Positions 12,065 through 23,315 of a stretch of 64,000 nucleotides of DNA are shown piece by piece. Every line of letters starts with the position of its first letter. The stretch's first letter is position 1. The DNA comes from Epinephelus fuscoguttatus (taxonomy: Eukaryota; Chordata; Actinopteri; Perciformes; Serranidae), in assembly GCF_011397635.1 (NCBI RefSeq), contig NC_064765.1, positions 2,044,501 through 2,108,500 on the forward strand, written 5' to 3'. Below the pieces are notes generated by a model that worked only from the letters and a program-made list of their open reading frames with translations, was not told the origin of the DNA and did no database searches. The position numbers were made by a program, and so were the translations under genes.

Positions 12065-14233
12065 CAGTGTTGGGGAGTAATGAATTACATGTGATTAAAT
12101 GTAACTGTAATCAGTTTGCTGTTGGTGGTGTTGTACTGAATATCTGCACAGCTGTGATTTGGTCATAGGCACGAGGCTGCAGGCCGAAGATAATCAGATA
12201 TTCATTTATGACACAGTTACTCAGGTGCCATTTTTGTATATTTATTTTATGATTTATTTGGCTCTGCCCACACAAATAGTTCAGCAACAAAACTGCTGCC
12301 AAGCAACACACGAACATTCCTGCACACTAGCTCGCTATTGTGCGTAAACTGTGTCTTCACTTTACCACAGACCAGCTGCTGTGTATCATGTCACTACATC
12401 TGTGTGTCGACCAGTGAAATCAGTCTGCTGACAGCCTCTTTGGTGACGTACCTGTAATTAACAGCTGCATGAGCACTTTGTGTCTACTGCTGGTATCATA
12501 GGAACAAACCTGGAGATTTACAGTCCTTTTCTAAATGTTCATTATTTAACTCAGATGTTGTTAAAACTGTTTGAGATTAATTATCCTAACAACATGCACA
12601 TCTCTGCTACACATGAACAGGTGTTGTTTTTTTACTTCCTACCTTCCCTCTACAGTTACACCGAGAAGTGATGGAGGTGAAATGTTCCAACGTAACCACA
12701 GGCAGCGTTAGTTGTATGCTTACTGGAAAAGTCTGTTGAACACAATTAATTCAGTACAGTTCTGTCTTTATACTACAGGTTGATCCTGTTTATGGATCTG
12801 ACTCTGGTAGATCTCCAAACATCTGCACATCTAATCACCAATGCTTCATGAATGGAAACATCAACATATAGACGGATACATATGAGTGGATATTATACAT
12901 CTGTGATAAACTGGTGGATAGATGTATGTAGACAGGAAGGACAGGTCTCCATCTGTTAGTCTATCATCCATATTCAGTGTTTGGACCCATAGATGGACAC
13001 CTGACAAATAAGAATACAACGTATATCTCATTTAATAAAGACATAAGTTCAAACTGAACACAAGTTTGAAGTGCAACAATAGAGACAATGCACTACAGGC
13101 GACTTCACTGTAACACTGCATCACACCTAACCAGGGGCGACTGCTCTGAGACAACAAGGGAGGCTGAACTTCCCCTAAAATTCCATAGAAGAAATGGTCA
13201 AATATGCACTATTGAATTTACATTGAAATAAGAATTCACGTTGCATTAAACGTGCGCTAGGATGCGTTTCACATCACAACTATGATGTTCAAACGTCAGC
13301 TGTTTATCACCAGTTTTCAAAGGCGACCTCTCTGTCATACATTCTGGTGTCAGTGCGGTGGTCGCGGAGCCTCCAAGCATTCCTATGAGACAGCGCTGAG
13401 CAGGTTTGTTTCATGCAGCAAAGCGAGACGCTCATTAGATAAATGCGACAAAATGGAGCGGTAGGCGGGAAAGGACGCTCAGCGTCTGCATGATGATTGG
13501 AGGAATTGTCTAAAACGCGGAACCTCTTTGTGACTGACAGTGCTTTGGAAATACACACCAGCATCGTCGCATTTCGAGCTGAGTCCCATCTTGATGTTTT
13601 TGAGTGGAGTCTTCTGACAGAGTGCTTATTTCCATAAACCATATAGCTCATTTTCACTGTTAAACGCATCTGAGAATCTTTGAGGGGTGTGTTGCTGTGG
13701 CTCTATGGCATGAGTGTGGTTGAAAAACAGCTTCATTAAATGTTCCTTTTATAAGTTACTGCCTCGCTATGATATGACTATATATAGTGAGCGTCCCCTG
13801 TTTGAAAGACCAGCAGCCACCACTGCATCTAACCTCGCTGTGTGGAAATTCAATCGAGCCTGCTAACACCTGCTGGGAGCTGGTTACACAGTTGAAAACG
13901 GTGCTTTGTTTTAGGCAACAAGACAGTTATTAAGATGATATATGGGTGAATTCTGTGACTTATATAGACAGCTCAGTGATCCAAAAACAAGCCCAACAAA
14001 GAAATGCACTTACATCAGCTGAAAAAACTCACCAAACTCAGCTGAAACACGTCCGATCTCTGTGGAATTTGGTGGGTCTCTGTTTGGCGGTATTGTGGTC
14101 ACATGACCTGAAGCATGAGATAATCAACCCTGTGTAACCACTTCAAAAGTCTGTGTTACAATTTACCCCACATTAGGAAGCTCACTGCACATCTGTAATC
14201 TATTACATGTCAAAGGTGACCTTCCCAACACTG
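12065..14233. mobile_element. Candidate DNA transposon, about 2.2 kb, containing a nested hAT MITE
   Basis: The left end begins CAGTGTTGGGGAGTAA (12,065) and the right end, reverse-complemented, begins CAGTGTTGGGAAGGTCACC. Both are followed by TGTAAT/ATTACA-rich subterminal sequence typical of a common fish transposon family. No transposase frame is visible. Possible 8-bp flanks match at only 5 of 8 positions, so the two ends may belong to separate degraded copies. Confidence 0.4.
13132..13825. mobile_element. hAT-type MITE with 8-bp target-site duplication
   Basis: A 694-bp element whose left end is CAGGGGCGACTGCT and whose right end, reverse-complemented, is CAGTGGTGGCTGCT. Flanking 8-mers are CACCTAAC (13,124-13,131) and CATCTAAC (13,826-13,833), matching at 7 of 8 positions as expected of an aged hAT duplication. 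There is no transposase. A 120-codon minus-strand open frame inside (13,669-13,307) has no domain I recognise and is probably fortuitous. Confidence 0.75.
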
Positions 14234-15849
14234 ATGGTTTCTTCATGATGACTTCTACACATAATAAAACAGTGACACTCACCAAAGTTTGCTGTGAAAT
14301 ATGAACCACAGCTTTTTACAACACAACCTTTATTTTTGAAATATTGAGCGAAGAACATCAGGAACCATCTTGTTCCTAATAACGTGGAACATGTAAGTTG
14401 TAAGATGTCTGTGAGCCCACTGAAGCCAAATGTTTAAAAACAGAGCAACAACAAATAAAGAAGCAGCAGACACGAGCGTGTAAACGGTGAAAAACATGAT
14501 TTAAAAAATGTGAATGTGCCTGTTAGTGAGAGAAAATGGAGACATTACAATGACTCATCAGTATCATTGAAAGAACCTGAAACAGTTGAAACTCTCGGGA
14601 AATTATATTTAGTGTGTGTCACCTGACTTCTTCTTCTCTTTGAGAGCGAGTCAGCAAAGCTCCGGTTTGAAAAGACATCAAACTTCAGGCGGGCGCGGCT
14701 TTGAAACCTGCTATAATGAGCTGTGACGGTTGGGAAGCTGCGGACAGAAATATTTCTCATTAGGACTGAGACTAAAGAGCAATGAGCTATCAAATATTGC
14801 TGTCTACTGTAGCCAGGAAAAGGTAATTTGGGGTTGATGGATGACGCCCACATTGTTAGCACAGACTGTAAATCCATCCCCACTGATAGGAAAAACACCG
14901 AAGTGTCCTGTGAGGGACAACAGCAGCTCACCTGCTCGTCAATCCAGATGTGTTATTTCTGTTATAGAGACTGTGTTGGATCAGAAATATCCGTCCTGTT
15001 TCACCAGGATCCTGAAGGTCCCTGCGGGTGCTGCAGGACTCCTGGGGGAGCGCTATTACTTTAATTCTTTGAGATCAGGATGAGACAGGAAACCAGCAGT
15101 CAAGTTATAAAGCTCAGCTGTTTAAGTGTAGGGTGACGATGTATCAGCATTTCAGCAGCCAGATCATCTCAGGTAAGAGAGGTGCAGTGCAGACAGGAAG
15201 GAGAATCATAACATGGACAAAGAGCGTAAAACTGGGATGAAGTAAACTGGGACTGTGCAAGAGATGAGGAAAATGTTATTCCTAAGTCACTAATTACTCC
15301 CCCCAGACACAAACTGATAGACAGACGCTTGTAACACCTGTGACAGGATCAAGAGTAGAAGTGATGGATCAGGACGAGACAGGGACAAACGTCAGAAAAA
15401 CCCAGGACAGGAGACTGGGCTGGAGGGGGAAGGACATTTTACCCCTGTGTCATCTTCTTCTCCCCACACACCAAACTGACCCCTTAAAACCTGAAACAAG
15501 ACTGGGAGGAAAAGTGATGGATCAGGACATGATGGGGTCAAACAACATTAAACTAGGAGGGGACAGGGAAAATATATATTTGGACCAGGCAGGAGAGGAG
15601 GAGCCCTCTGAATCCCTACAGACCTGCACTGATAAAAGAAGGACCCTGAACGTTATTCAACCTGATCGTTAGAAAATAAGTTGGCATTTTACGTGTCTGC
15701 AAAGCACGTACATGTTACCTTAGTATGTTATTATGTTGTGGAAATGTTAAAACTTCATGTTGAAACTTTTGTTTTAACAACACTGTGGTTAACATGTGGC
15801 TCTGTTTAGGCAAAAAACAACAACATGTGGTTATGGTTTGGAAAAGATC
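14234..15849. other. Intergenic sequence, no gene seen
   Basis: Mixed composition with short open frames and no recognisable exon or complete repeat. A phrase around GTGATGGATCAGGAC occurs twice (about 15,361 and 15,515), indicating a small local duplication. Confidence 0.6.
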
Positions 15850-16700
15850 ATGTTTTGGTTTGAAATACCCAGTTTTGGTGGCATGACCCCCGCAGGGAAA
15901 AAACACCCATGTTTGGTGATTAAAAAGCTGCAGGAAATACAGCAATAGGTCACTAAAATACACCCAAGCTTGGGGCTAATAAGCTGGAGGAAACAGCAAT
16001 GAGGCTCTAAAAACAACCAAGCCACAGGACAAATAGTGCAGAGTCTCTAGAATACACCCAGGTTTGGGCTAAAAAGCTGCATGAAACACTACCATGGGTC
16101 CCGAAAATCACAGGTCACAAAACAGACATCCATGTTTAGGGGCTTAAAAGCTGCAGGAAAAACAGCGACAGGTCCCAAAAAAAACAAAAAAACACCATGT
16201 TTGGTTGCTAAATGTCACAGGGAGCACAATAACTAGTCACTAAAATACACTCGTGCTTGGGGGCTGAACAGCTGCAGGAAACACTGTATCGAGGCTCTAA
16301 AAAAACTCCACAACTGGGGACTAAAAAACAGCTGGAAACACGGTGACAGGTCAGTAAAATACACTCACGTTAGAGGGCTAAAAAGACACAGGAGACAAAA
16401 AAAACATCAGTGTGACAGTTTAAAGCTGCAGGGAAAACAGCATCCGGTCCCTTGAAACACCACACTGAGGGACTAAAGAGCCACAGGAAACACGACAATG
16501 AGCCCCTAAAAACACCCAGGTTTGGTGGCCAAAGGAAGGGGAAACAACAATGAGGCTCTGAAAGCATCCACATTTGGTGGCTGAGAGACACAGGAGACAG
16601 CAACATCAGCAGGAAACACAGCGACCGAGTCTCTAAAAAAAGACCCATTTTTGGGAACGTAAAGCTGCAAGAAACACACTGATAGGTCCCTAAAAAACAG
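15850..16700 (+). repeat. Degenerate ~60-bp minisatellite, array A
   Basis: The unit consists of CTAAAAACACCCA, then GTTTGG-GGCTAAAA, then AGCTGCAGGAAACA, then CAGCGA-AGGTC, repeated at about 58-65 bp with heavy divergence and small indels, about 13-14 units in all. The 159-codon minus-strand frame at 16,370-16,849 is a product of the repetition, not a gene. The same unit recurs at about 19,285-19,375, 22,030-22,262, 25,715-26,312 and 27,330-27,478. Confidence 0.85.
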
Positions 16701-17980
16701 CTGCTGTTGTTTGTTGGTCTGGAACAGCTGCCTGCAGTGGTGTCATCTCTTGGTGACAAAGTCGGCTCATAAACTACGTCACGTTTGAAATACGTACAAA
16801 TGTAACGTGGCCTGTCTGTGGTCTGCAGAACTGCATGATGTAAATTCAAACTAAGAAATAAAAAAAACTGCAGCTGCTGTTGTTTCGAATAATTCTGGAA
16901 TAAGCAGGTCTAAAATTTGGCAGATTTGAACATTGTGACTCTGGCAGATACTTACTGGTTTATTAGCAGGATTAAAACTTGTTGTATTAAAGACGTGGTT
17001 GGTAACTAGAGTTTATCAGAGGTTTGAGTTTCAGACGTTCACACACTGTGTTTGTCAGCTGTTGACTAACAGTGGTGCAGACGTTAAGGGGATATGGAGG
17101 GGCCTCCAGACATCCTCCCTGGCAGAAATCATGGGCTCCATAACTTGTGGATACACCCCTGCCTCCATTCACCTTGATGATTGGGAATAAATGGTACAGT
17201 GAATCATGGCGGCCTGGACTGTGGCCCACTCTGAAAAAGGCATCAGTCAAAGCGTGTGATGTGTTCACATGAAGGTCACAGCTATTTCCAAAGATATTTC
17301 CAAAGCTTACTATCACATGGCTGACACAAATACAGCAGCCCACACACGCACAGGTAATTATTAAGCTGCCATTACAAATGAATGGTGCTCCTACTGCGTG
17401 TCCTCAAATACCCAGACATCACATTCATGACATTTACAGAATAAGAAAACAGTTTCAAGACTTGAAGCCTTGTAGGCTGCTGTTTCAAAATGTTGCACGC
17501 TGCTCTAATGAGAATTCCCATCACAAGTAAAGCTTGGACAGAGCTCTAATCTCCTTAAATGTATGCAGTCACTGGGCGGCATAAAACATGACAGCTGTCA
17601 TCCAACATACTGGAGGCTCCGGCTGTGAAAGGTAATGGCCGGTAAGGAGAAAATCGGGCGAGCTTGCTTTTCGAATGGATTCAACCTGCACGAGCTGATG
17701 CGACTGACACCGGGGGCCGCTCCTGACTGACTGCAGCTTAGTGGGAGATGACATGACAAGCGCATAGAGCTTTCTGCTGCACATCCCCGGTGTCATGACT
17801 GACCCACTTTCCCTCCTCTAATTGCAATTCCTTCTTTAAAACTGTATTACCATGCACAAAGGAGGATCCAGTGAGCATCTACAGTCTGCAGCAGATCACA
17901 CGCAATGCACGGGGAATTAGTCTTTAATGTCAGAGACGTGGAGGCTGTTCATTACGCAAACAAATACATATTTACAATGT

Positions 17981-17981
<1 letters not shown>
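16701..17981. other. Intergenic sequence with a possible conserved non-coding block
   Basis: No gene is recognised. The stretch 17,540-17,940 is free of obvious repeats, has balanced composition and includes a CTAATTGCAATTCC stretch, resembling a conserved non-coding element. This is an impression from composition only. Confidence 0.4.

Positions 17982-18028
<47 letters not shown>
17982..18028. repeat. (CA)n microsatellite
   Basis: Uninterrupted CA dinucleotides, 47 bp. Confidence 0.95.
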
Positions 18029-18036
<8 letters not shown>

Positions 18037-18308
18037 GTGCCTGTGTAAACTCAGGGTCCAGATGCTCTGAATAAAGTGGCCCTAACTGGGACCTGAAACC
18101 CAAATCATCCTGCGTCTCCTCCCTAAATGAGACCATCTGACTCCAGAGACCAAAACTAAGGGTGCATTCAAGAACACCTTGTCAACTTGTATGTCCAAAA
18201 TTTTCACATGATCTGAAGAAAGTTGCCCTCAGATGGCCGACAAAGTGTCTGAGACAAGTTTCATAACACCCAGGTTTACAGGATGAGCTGTGACATCTAA
18301 CCAGTAGT

Positions 18309-18545
18309 GTGTGATAAGATAAGATAAGAATGATCTTTATTGTCTCTCAAGAGAAATTCATCTTGGGCATACGAAAAAAGTACCGACGTCTCACATCAAC
18401 ATGCAGATTACAGTCACACTTGGCTCTTTACATAAACATCAAACACAGAATAGACACAGTGCATAAAATCCTAGCAGAAGTCACTGTACAGAGTAGCACA
18501 ATGCTCTACTCTCCCTCATCCATCCCCACACACATGCACACTTGA
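18309..18545 (-). mobile_element. 3' end fragment of a CR1/L2-like LINE
   Basis: Read on the minus strand, this has a 3'-UTR-like stretch ending ATTTCTCTTGAGAGACAATA, then AAGATCATTC and a (TTATC)n tail. That arrangement is typical of fish CR1/L2-like LINE 3' ends and resembles the tail of the element at 1-1951. No coding sequence remains. The left boundary of the tail is clear; the 5' limit is a guess. Confidence 0.55.
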
Positions 18546-18819
18546 TTTATTTGATATTATTTCGCCCACAGTGAAGTGACTCCTCCTCTCTTGTAACAAA
18601 TGAGACAAAATTTAGCTGCTAGCCGCCCCTCGACCCCTCTGCCCCTCTGCCTCGCTCCCCACTGTGGCTTCCCAGAGAGGAGGGCGGGTGGCAGCTCTGG
18701 AGACGGGCCTGTGGTCGGTGGCTGTAGGGACTCTAGCTCAGACAGAGCAAACGCCCCAGCACAGTGTGTCACAGCATTTCGTTGATGAAAACTACGCCCA
18801 AAATTTTTTGTCAACAACT

Positions 18820-19775
18820 TTTTTGTTTATCATGAAAACAAGATGAAAAATAGATATTTCTGATAACAAAAAAAAACTGCGATGAAATCCATGTTTCATT
18901 TTTGTTGACAAGATGAGACGAAAATGTTCGTGGTGGACTGTCAGACACAAAGCCAAGAACAGCCGTGCTTGTAATTATCTTAAAATGCTGCATGAGCAAC
19001 AGGTTGGAAAACTCCAGTAAATAGTCTGCACCAGGATGTTTCACTAGCCCTTTAACGGCAGCACAGCAAGTAGCCACAGGGTCATCCCTATGTTTCCCGG
19101 GATCTATGTTACCCGCTCAACTAAAAAGGGTTCTATGTTTCCCGTTTGGTTGAGCGGGGAACATAGAACCCGGGAAACATAGCTCCTTTTTTGTGTAAGC
19201 GGGGAACATAGAACCTTTTTTGCAGGCTTAAGTGGGGAACATAGAACCCGGGAAACATAGATACGCTCCCGTAGCCACTGGCTGCACCCACTCAAGTTTG
19301 GTAGGTAAAAAGCTGCAGATAATATAGCAATGACTACCTAAGACACACCCACATTTGGGGGCTACAACTACAAATAATTTATACACACTTACTTTCTACA
19401 GTCCTGCGGGGTGAAGCTGTGAAGTCTGCTAACAGCCACCGCTGCAACTAACAAACTCCACAAATCCATTCAGCAGCTCCACCATCCACAGTCAGACACA
19501 CACGGCTGATTATTTACTGCTGAATTACAGCTCACAGCTCGCACCAAACATCCTGGTGCAGACTATTTACTGGAGTTTACTAGCCTGTTCCTCATGCTGC
19601 ATTTTAAGATAATTACAAGCCGTTCTCAGCTTTCAATGTCTGATAGTCCACCAAGAACATTATCGTCACGTCTCGTCAATGAAAATGAAACACAGATTTT
19701 GTCTTTGTTTTTATGATCAATATCTATTTTTAGCTTGTCATCATCTCTTTTTCGTCATGGAGGAAAAGGTCTTAA
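18820..19775. mobile_element. Fold-back element with ~220-bp inverted arms
   Basis: The left arm (about 18,820-19,041) is the imperfect reverse complement of the right arm (about 19,546-19,775). Shared landmarks are CTTGTAATTATCTTAAAATG and AGTAAATAGTCTGCACCAGG on the left, seen reverse-complemented on the right. The interior holds an odd cluster of CTATGTTTCCCG motifs (19,088-19,262) and a lone minisatellite unit. Long inverted arms suggest a non-autonomous DNA transposon; no target-site duplication was established. Confidence 0.65.
19088..19262. repeat. Cluster of CTATGTTYCCCG words in both orientations
   Basis: The word CTATGTTTCCCG, or its reverse complement CGGGAAACATAG, occurs about eight times in 175 bp with one-base variants (near 19,088, 19,103, 19,132, 19,158, 19,172, 19,201, 19,235 and 19,249). 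Some pairs form GGGAACATAGAACCCGGGAA composites. Flanking words such as GAGCGG and AAAAGG also repeat. Confidence 0.8.
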
Positions 19776-21580
19776 TGAAAGATTTTCTTTATAGTTTAAT
19801 CAATTAATTTAACTCTGGTATCTGTAGAACAGCCAATAGGAACGCCCTCTCTCTGAAATGACCTGTGATTTGCCACAGTCTCATGTCACAGCTAGATTTT
19901 ATGAATTCTGGAAAAAAAACAGGAGGTGCAGAAGTCTAGTTTTCTCTCAGACGACTTGAATACGTCCATGTGTCGTGAGTTTTTCTGTGTGTGACCCTGT
20001 CGAGGCTGCTAACGAGAACAGTGAATTTTCTGCCTGCAGTTTTTTCCATCGGTCCTGTTCAGGTGATATATTAAAGAGAGACAAATCACCACATGCATCT
20101 AAGCTCCTGGTACGTAGGATATGGTCTTGTGATATATCTCGACTTTACGATTTGATTAGGATCTCCGGGCTGCTCCATTAAACAACTTATCAGTGCACAA
20201 TGGGTTGTGGGAAGCTGGGGACTCTGCAGAAGTTACAGCGGGGAAATCCTTCAAACTGAGGCTGAAGAGGCGGCATCGCTTTGAAATCAGACGTACGGGT
20301 GCAGACCTGACCTGAACTGGACGACAACATGTTATTTGTGACGTTCTACTGGAGTCACTGGAGAAAAACAATAATGTGTGGACGCAGCAGAGACTCTATA
20401 ATCAGGTATGAAGAGAATCTAATTTGAGCAGGCCTCCTGGACATCCTGGAATCTGTGTGAGCGAACACTGCAGTGTTTCTCCTGAGTCCTGACTGCTGAA
20501 CTGAGAGCATCAACCAATTGCTAAGTGGCTGGCAGAGAAAAAAACCCTCACACACTTCCTGTTTTCCTGCTGGGCCTCACTCACAGGGGATTCTCCACAA
20601 ATGAATAATACATCTTCTCCATTTAATTTGGAAAGGAGCCGTAATGAGGCACTTTTGCACAATATTTCCCGGCCTGGGCTCTCACGTGCCATAAGCACTG
20701 TGTGGTTGAATATGAAGCCGTTAATGGACTGTGATAAACTGGCGTCAGGGCAAAAAGCGAGAGACGTACACACACTGTTCATCATTTCAGGGGGTGCAAA
20801 TTGAATGATTTATTTACGCAAATTAGGTCGGAGCAGCAGCCTGAAGATCAGAGAAGTGATCTTGTGACTTACAGACTGGAGGCTTGAATGTGACAAAGAG
20901 CAGAGCAGTGTTTTGGGGATGTGACTGAATGATGCTCCGTCCAACTCAAAGCTTCTGGTTTGTGGTGCTACAGGCACAAACTCTGCCAGCACTCAGGAAG
21001 TGTTGATTTCCAGCCTGAAACAAGCCATCAAACAGCCTGAAAAAGTTTCTGTGGGTGGCTTTTAAAAGCTCCATTCGTCAGTCATATCAGCGCTGAGTCA
21101 AACAGCATGTTGTATGGAGGGTGTTGCTCACAGTGACAAACTCACAGACTCTGCAGCTCTGCAGAGATTTTGGTCCCAGCCACCAGAACAAATATTTTGT
21201 CTTACATTTCAGCAAACCATAAATATGTTACATCTGTACGTTTCATACATCATCAGTGTTTCTAAAGTGACGTAGTGTGTGAGCTGACTTTGTCATCAGG
21301 AGATGGTGTGAGCTGCAAAGCAATGTTTGACACCAACAATCAATGAAAGCAGTTTATTTTTAGTGACTGCGACTTTTAAGTCCCCCAAAATTGGTGTATT
21401 TTGTGGGGGGGTGCCTGGTGTTTTTGTCAGAGCGCTCTGAACTCCTCGAGTTGAAAAAACTTCAGCTCAGAGCAGAAAAGCGCTCCACGTCATCTGTTCT
21501 TTTTGCCATTGTCCAATGGGATGATGTGAGAGGCTGGCCTTCTGTGGTGGTCACAACAACCAGTTCACAGTTGGTAAACA
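19776..21580. other. Intergenic sequence, no gene seen
   Basis: No coding exon, complete transposon or tandem repeat is recognised. From about 21,360 the sequence may be the flank of the Harbinger relic at 21,581-21,889, including a GAGCGCTCTGAACTCC stretch. Confidence 0.55.
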
Positions 21581-21670
21581 ATGGAGGAGAAACTGGTGGT
21601 AGTGGTTGCTGGATACCCAGAGCTATACGACTTTACAAAGCACAGTTAGCACCATCTGAATAGAAAACAG
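21581..21670 (+). pseudogene. Decayed MADF/Myb-like protein start of a PIF/Harbinger element
   Basis: The frame begins with ATG and reads MEEKLVVVVAGYPELYDFTK, which matches the opening of MADF/Myb-SANT-like DNA-binding proteins encoded by PIF/Harbinger transposons (Met-Glu-Glu, then YPxLYD). It is interrupted by a TAG a few residues later, with plausible continuation (LNRKQ) beyond the stop. It converges on a transposase N-terminus on the opposite strand, the gene pair expected of this superfamily. Confidence 0.55.
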
Positions 21671-21679
21671 CAGATAAGT

Positions 21680-21889
21680 GCAGTACTGTAAACGTCCATG
21701 ATGGAGGAGAAGCTCCTGGACCAACTGGTGGTACTCCCCATGATCCAGCCTCTTTTTTAGGGTCTCATGTACCCACACAGATCTCTGTTTATCTGCTGAC
21801 AGCCTCTCACCCTCAACCACAGCTACACACAGCACCCTCTGCCTCAACATGGCAGCAGCTACACACTGATTACTGCAGGATACACACAA
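21680..21889 (-). pseudogene. N-terminal fragment of a PIF/Harbinger transposase
   Basis: The minus-strand frame contains SVWVHETLKKRLDHGEYHQL followed by VQELLLHHGRLQ. This resembles the conserved N-terminal region of HARBI1-like transposases (W-V-H, then R-x-x-x-G-E-[FY]-x-x-L-V-x-E-L). The DDE catalytic domain is missing, so only the start of the gene survives. It faces the MADF-like fragment at 21,581. Terminal inverted repeats were not found. Confidence 0.6.
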
Positions 21890-22029
21890 TAAATCAAACA
21901 GTAGAGTGATGACACAGGAAGGTTAGGGTGAGGAGGTGATGGGGTGGTTGCCTGGCAACTATTAAAAAGCACAGATAGTGTTTGTTTTGTTTTATTACCA
22001 GTGACATTCAATTTAAAAAATGCAGCATA
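21890..22029. other. Short spacer, no feature seen
   Basis: Non-coding sequence between the Harbinger relic and minisatellite array B. Confidence 0.5.
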
Positions 22030-22262
22030 TTAGCCCCCTAATGTGGGTGTTTTTAGTCACCTGTTTTCCCTGCATCTCTAAAGTCCCTAAACATGGGTGT
22101 TTTCAGAGACCCATCACTGTTTCCTGCAGCTTTTTCGCTAACTTTAATGAGTCATCGCTGCATCTTCCAGCAGCTGTTTAGCCACCAAACATCGTTATTT
22201 TTCAGCAACCTGTCGCTTTGTTTACCAAGACATTGCTGCATTTCCAGTGGCTCCTCACTAGG
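22030..22262 (-). repeat. Degenerate ~60-bp minisatellite, array B
   Basis: About four units of the same repeat as 15,850-16,700 in the opposite orientation, with words such as TGCAGCTTTTT and ATGGGTGTTTT. It is followed directly by a fragment of repeat family R1. Confidence 0.75.
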
Positions 22263-22265
22263 GCT

Positions 22266-22360
22266 GATATATAACATCAACCCAGGGTACCTTGGACATC
22301 ATATGTGGACATAGAAGGTCCATGGCCAAACGCTGACATGTGACGAGGTCACAGTGAGGA
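22266..22360 (-). repeat. Fragment of interspersed repeat R1
   Basis: Shares CAACCCAGGGTACCTTGGAC and the following ATATGTGGAC segment with the longer copies at 26,318-26,880 and 31,640-32,212, and has the same orientation as the latter. Only about 95 bp are present. Confidence 0.75.
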
Positions 22361-22856
22361 TGTGCAGTTCATTCGCTATATTCTGATATATTCAGTGTTG
22401 GGGCTGTGTGATATGACGATAAATATCGTGTGACGAGAGAAAAATGTCTATCATTTCATATTTTGCTCTATCGTTTATATCGTTGTGACACAAATTACAC
22501 TTTTTACAGCAATATTTTTCACCATTTGGAGTCTGTCCATCTTTTGCATGGATCTCATTGATAAATTACTCTTCTTGGCTTTTTAATTCGTGAAGCTTTT
22601 ACGGCACTTAAGCCCAGCATACACTGTACGATTTTTAGATTGTTGTTAATACCAGCTCACACTGTACGAGTGAATCGTCTGCGATGTGCAGCCAAAGCTC
22701 ACGATTTATGTGCTCACACTGTACGTTCCGACCATCAAGCACGATCAGAGAGCTCACACTGTACGGGTGAAAACAGCTCATCGGCCCCTGCTGACTGTCC
22801 TGCCCGCTGACAGCTGTCAATAGAGATACATTTGAAAGCTCCGATTTGTTCCGGAA

Positions 22857-23021
22857 GTGCCGATGTTGCCAACGAAGCAGGACAAGCGGTTTGCTTTGAT
22901 GATTTGCGCTATACTGTGTGCCGAAACGTCCAAAAAGAAGAGGCGTCGGCGCATGTGGACTCACAGATGGCTTGAGAGACGTGGACAGTATGGTTTGTCC
23001 ATTTTAGAACAAGAGTTGGAG
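22857..23021 (+). pseudogene. First exon of a PIF/Harbinger transposase (rest deleted)
   Basis: Fifty-five codons from ATG to an exact splice donor (GAG followed by GTAAGC; exon end 23,021). The tail of the exon reads RRRRMWTHRWLERRGQYGLS followed by ILEQELE, the arginine-rich then W-x-x-x-W-L-x-x-R motif that opens HARBI1-type transposases. The downstream DDE exons are absent, so no active enzyme can be made. The intact frame and splice site suggest fairly recent loss. Confidence 0.7.
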
Positions 23022-23047
23022 GTAAGCCGGCTACAGCCGGGTGCACC

Positions 23048-23088
<41 letters not shown>

Positions 23089-23158
23089 GTACCTCGTCTA
23101 GCACACTAGCTTGTATGTTTGTTGCGCTTGCTTGAAAATGAGAGAAGAAAAAACTTAC

Positions 23159-23315
23159 GAGGCAGCTGAAGAATATTGGCTGTCTCCTGCCAGCGTTTCT
23201 CTCGTTGATAGCGGTCGTGGTAGGTGGCAGAAGAAACACTGAACAGGCACTCATACTGTTGCCACAGCTCAACCAACCTGGCCTCCATATTTACAGTCCA
23301 CCCATGCGTCGCCAT
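23159..23315 (-). pseudogene. First exon of a Harbinger MADF/Myb-like protein (rest deleted)
   Basis: Starting at ATG (23,315-23,313), the minus-strand exon encodes about 52 residues including WTVNMEARLVELWQQYECLF and the later YHDRYQREKRWQETANIL segment. It ends at a consensus donor (CTC then GTAAGT, exon end 23,159). This is the MADF/Myb-SANT-like fold (tryptophan-spaced helices) of the second protein encoded by PIF/Harbinger elements. Downstream exons are missing. Confidence 0.7.

Noticed and set aside
16370..16849. 159-codon minus-strand frame
   Set aside because: Covers minisatellite array A and has no domain.
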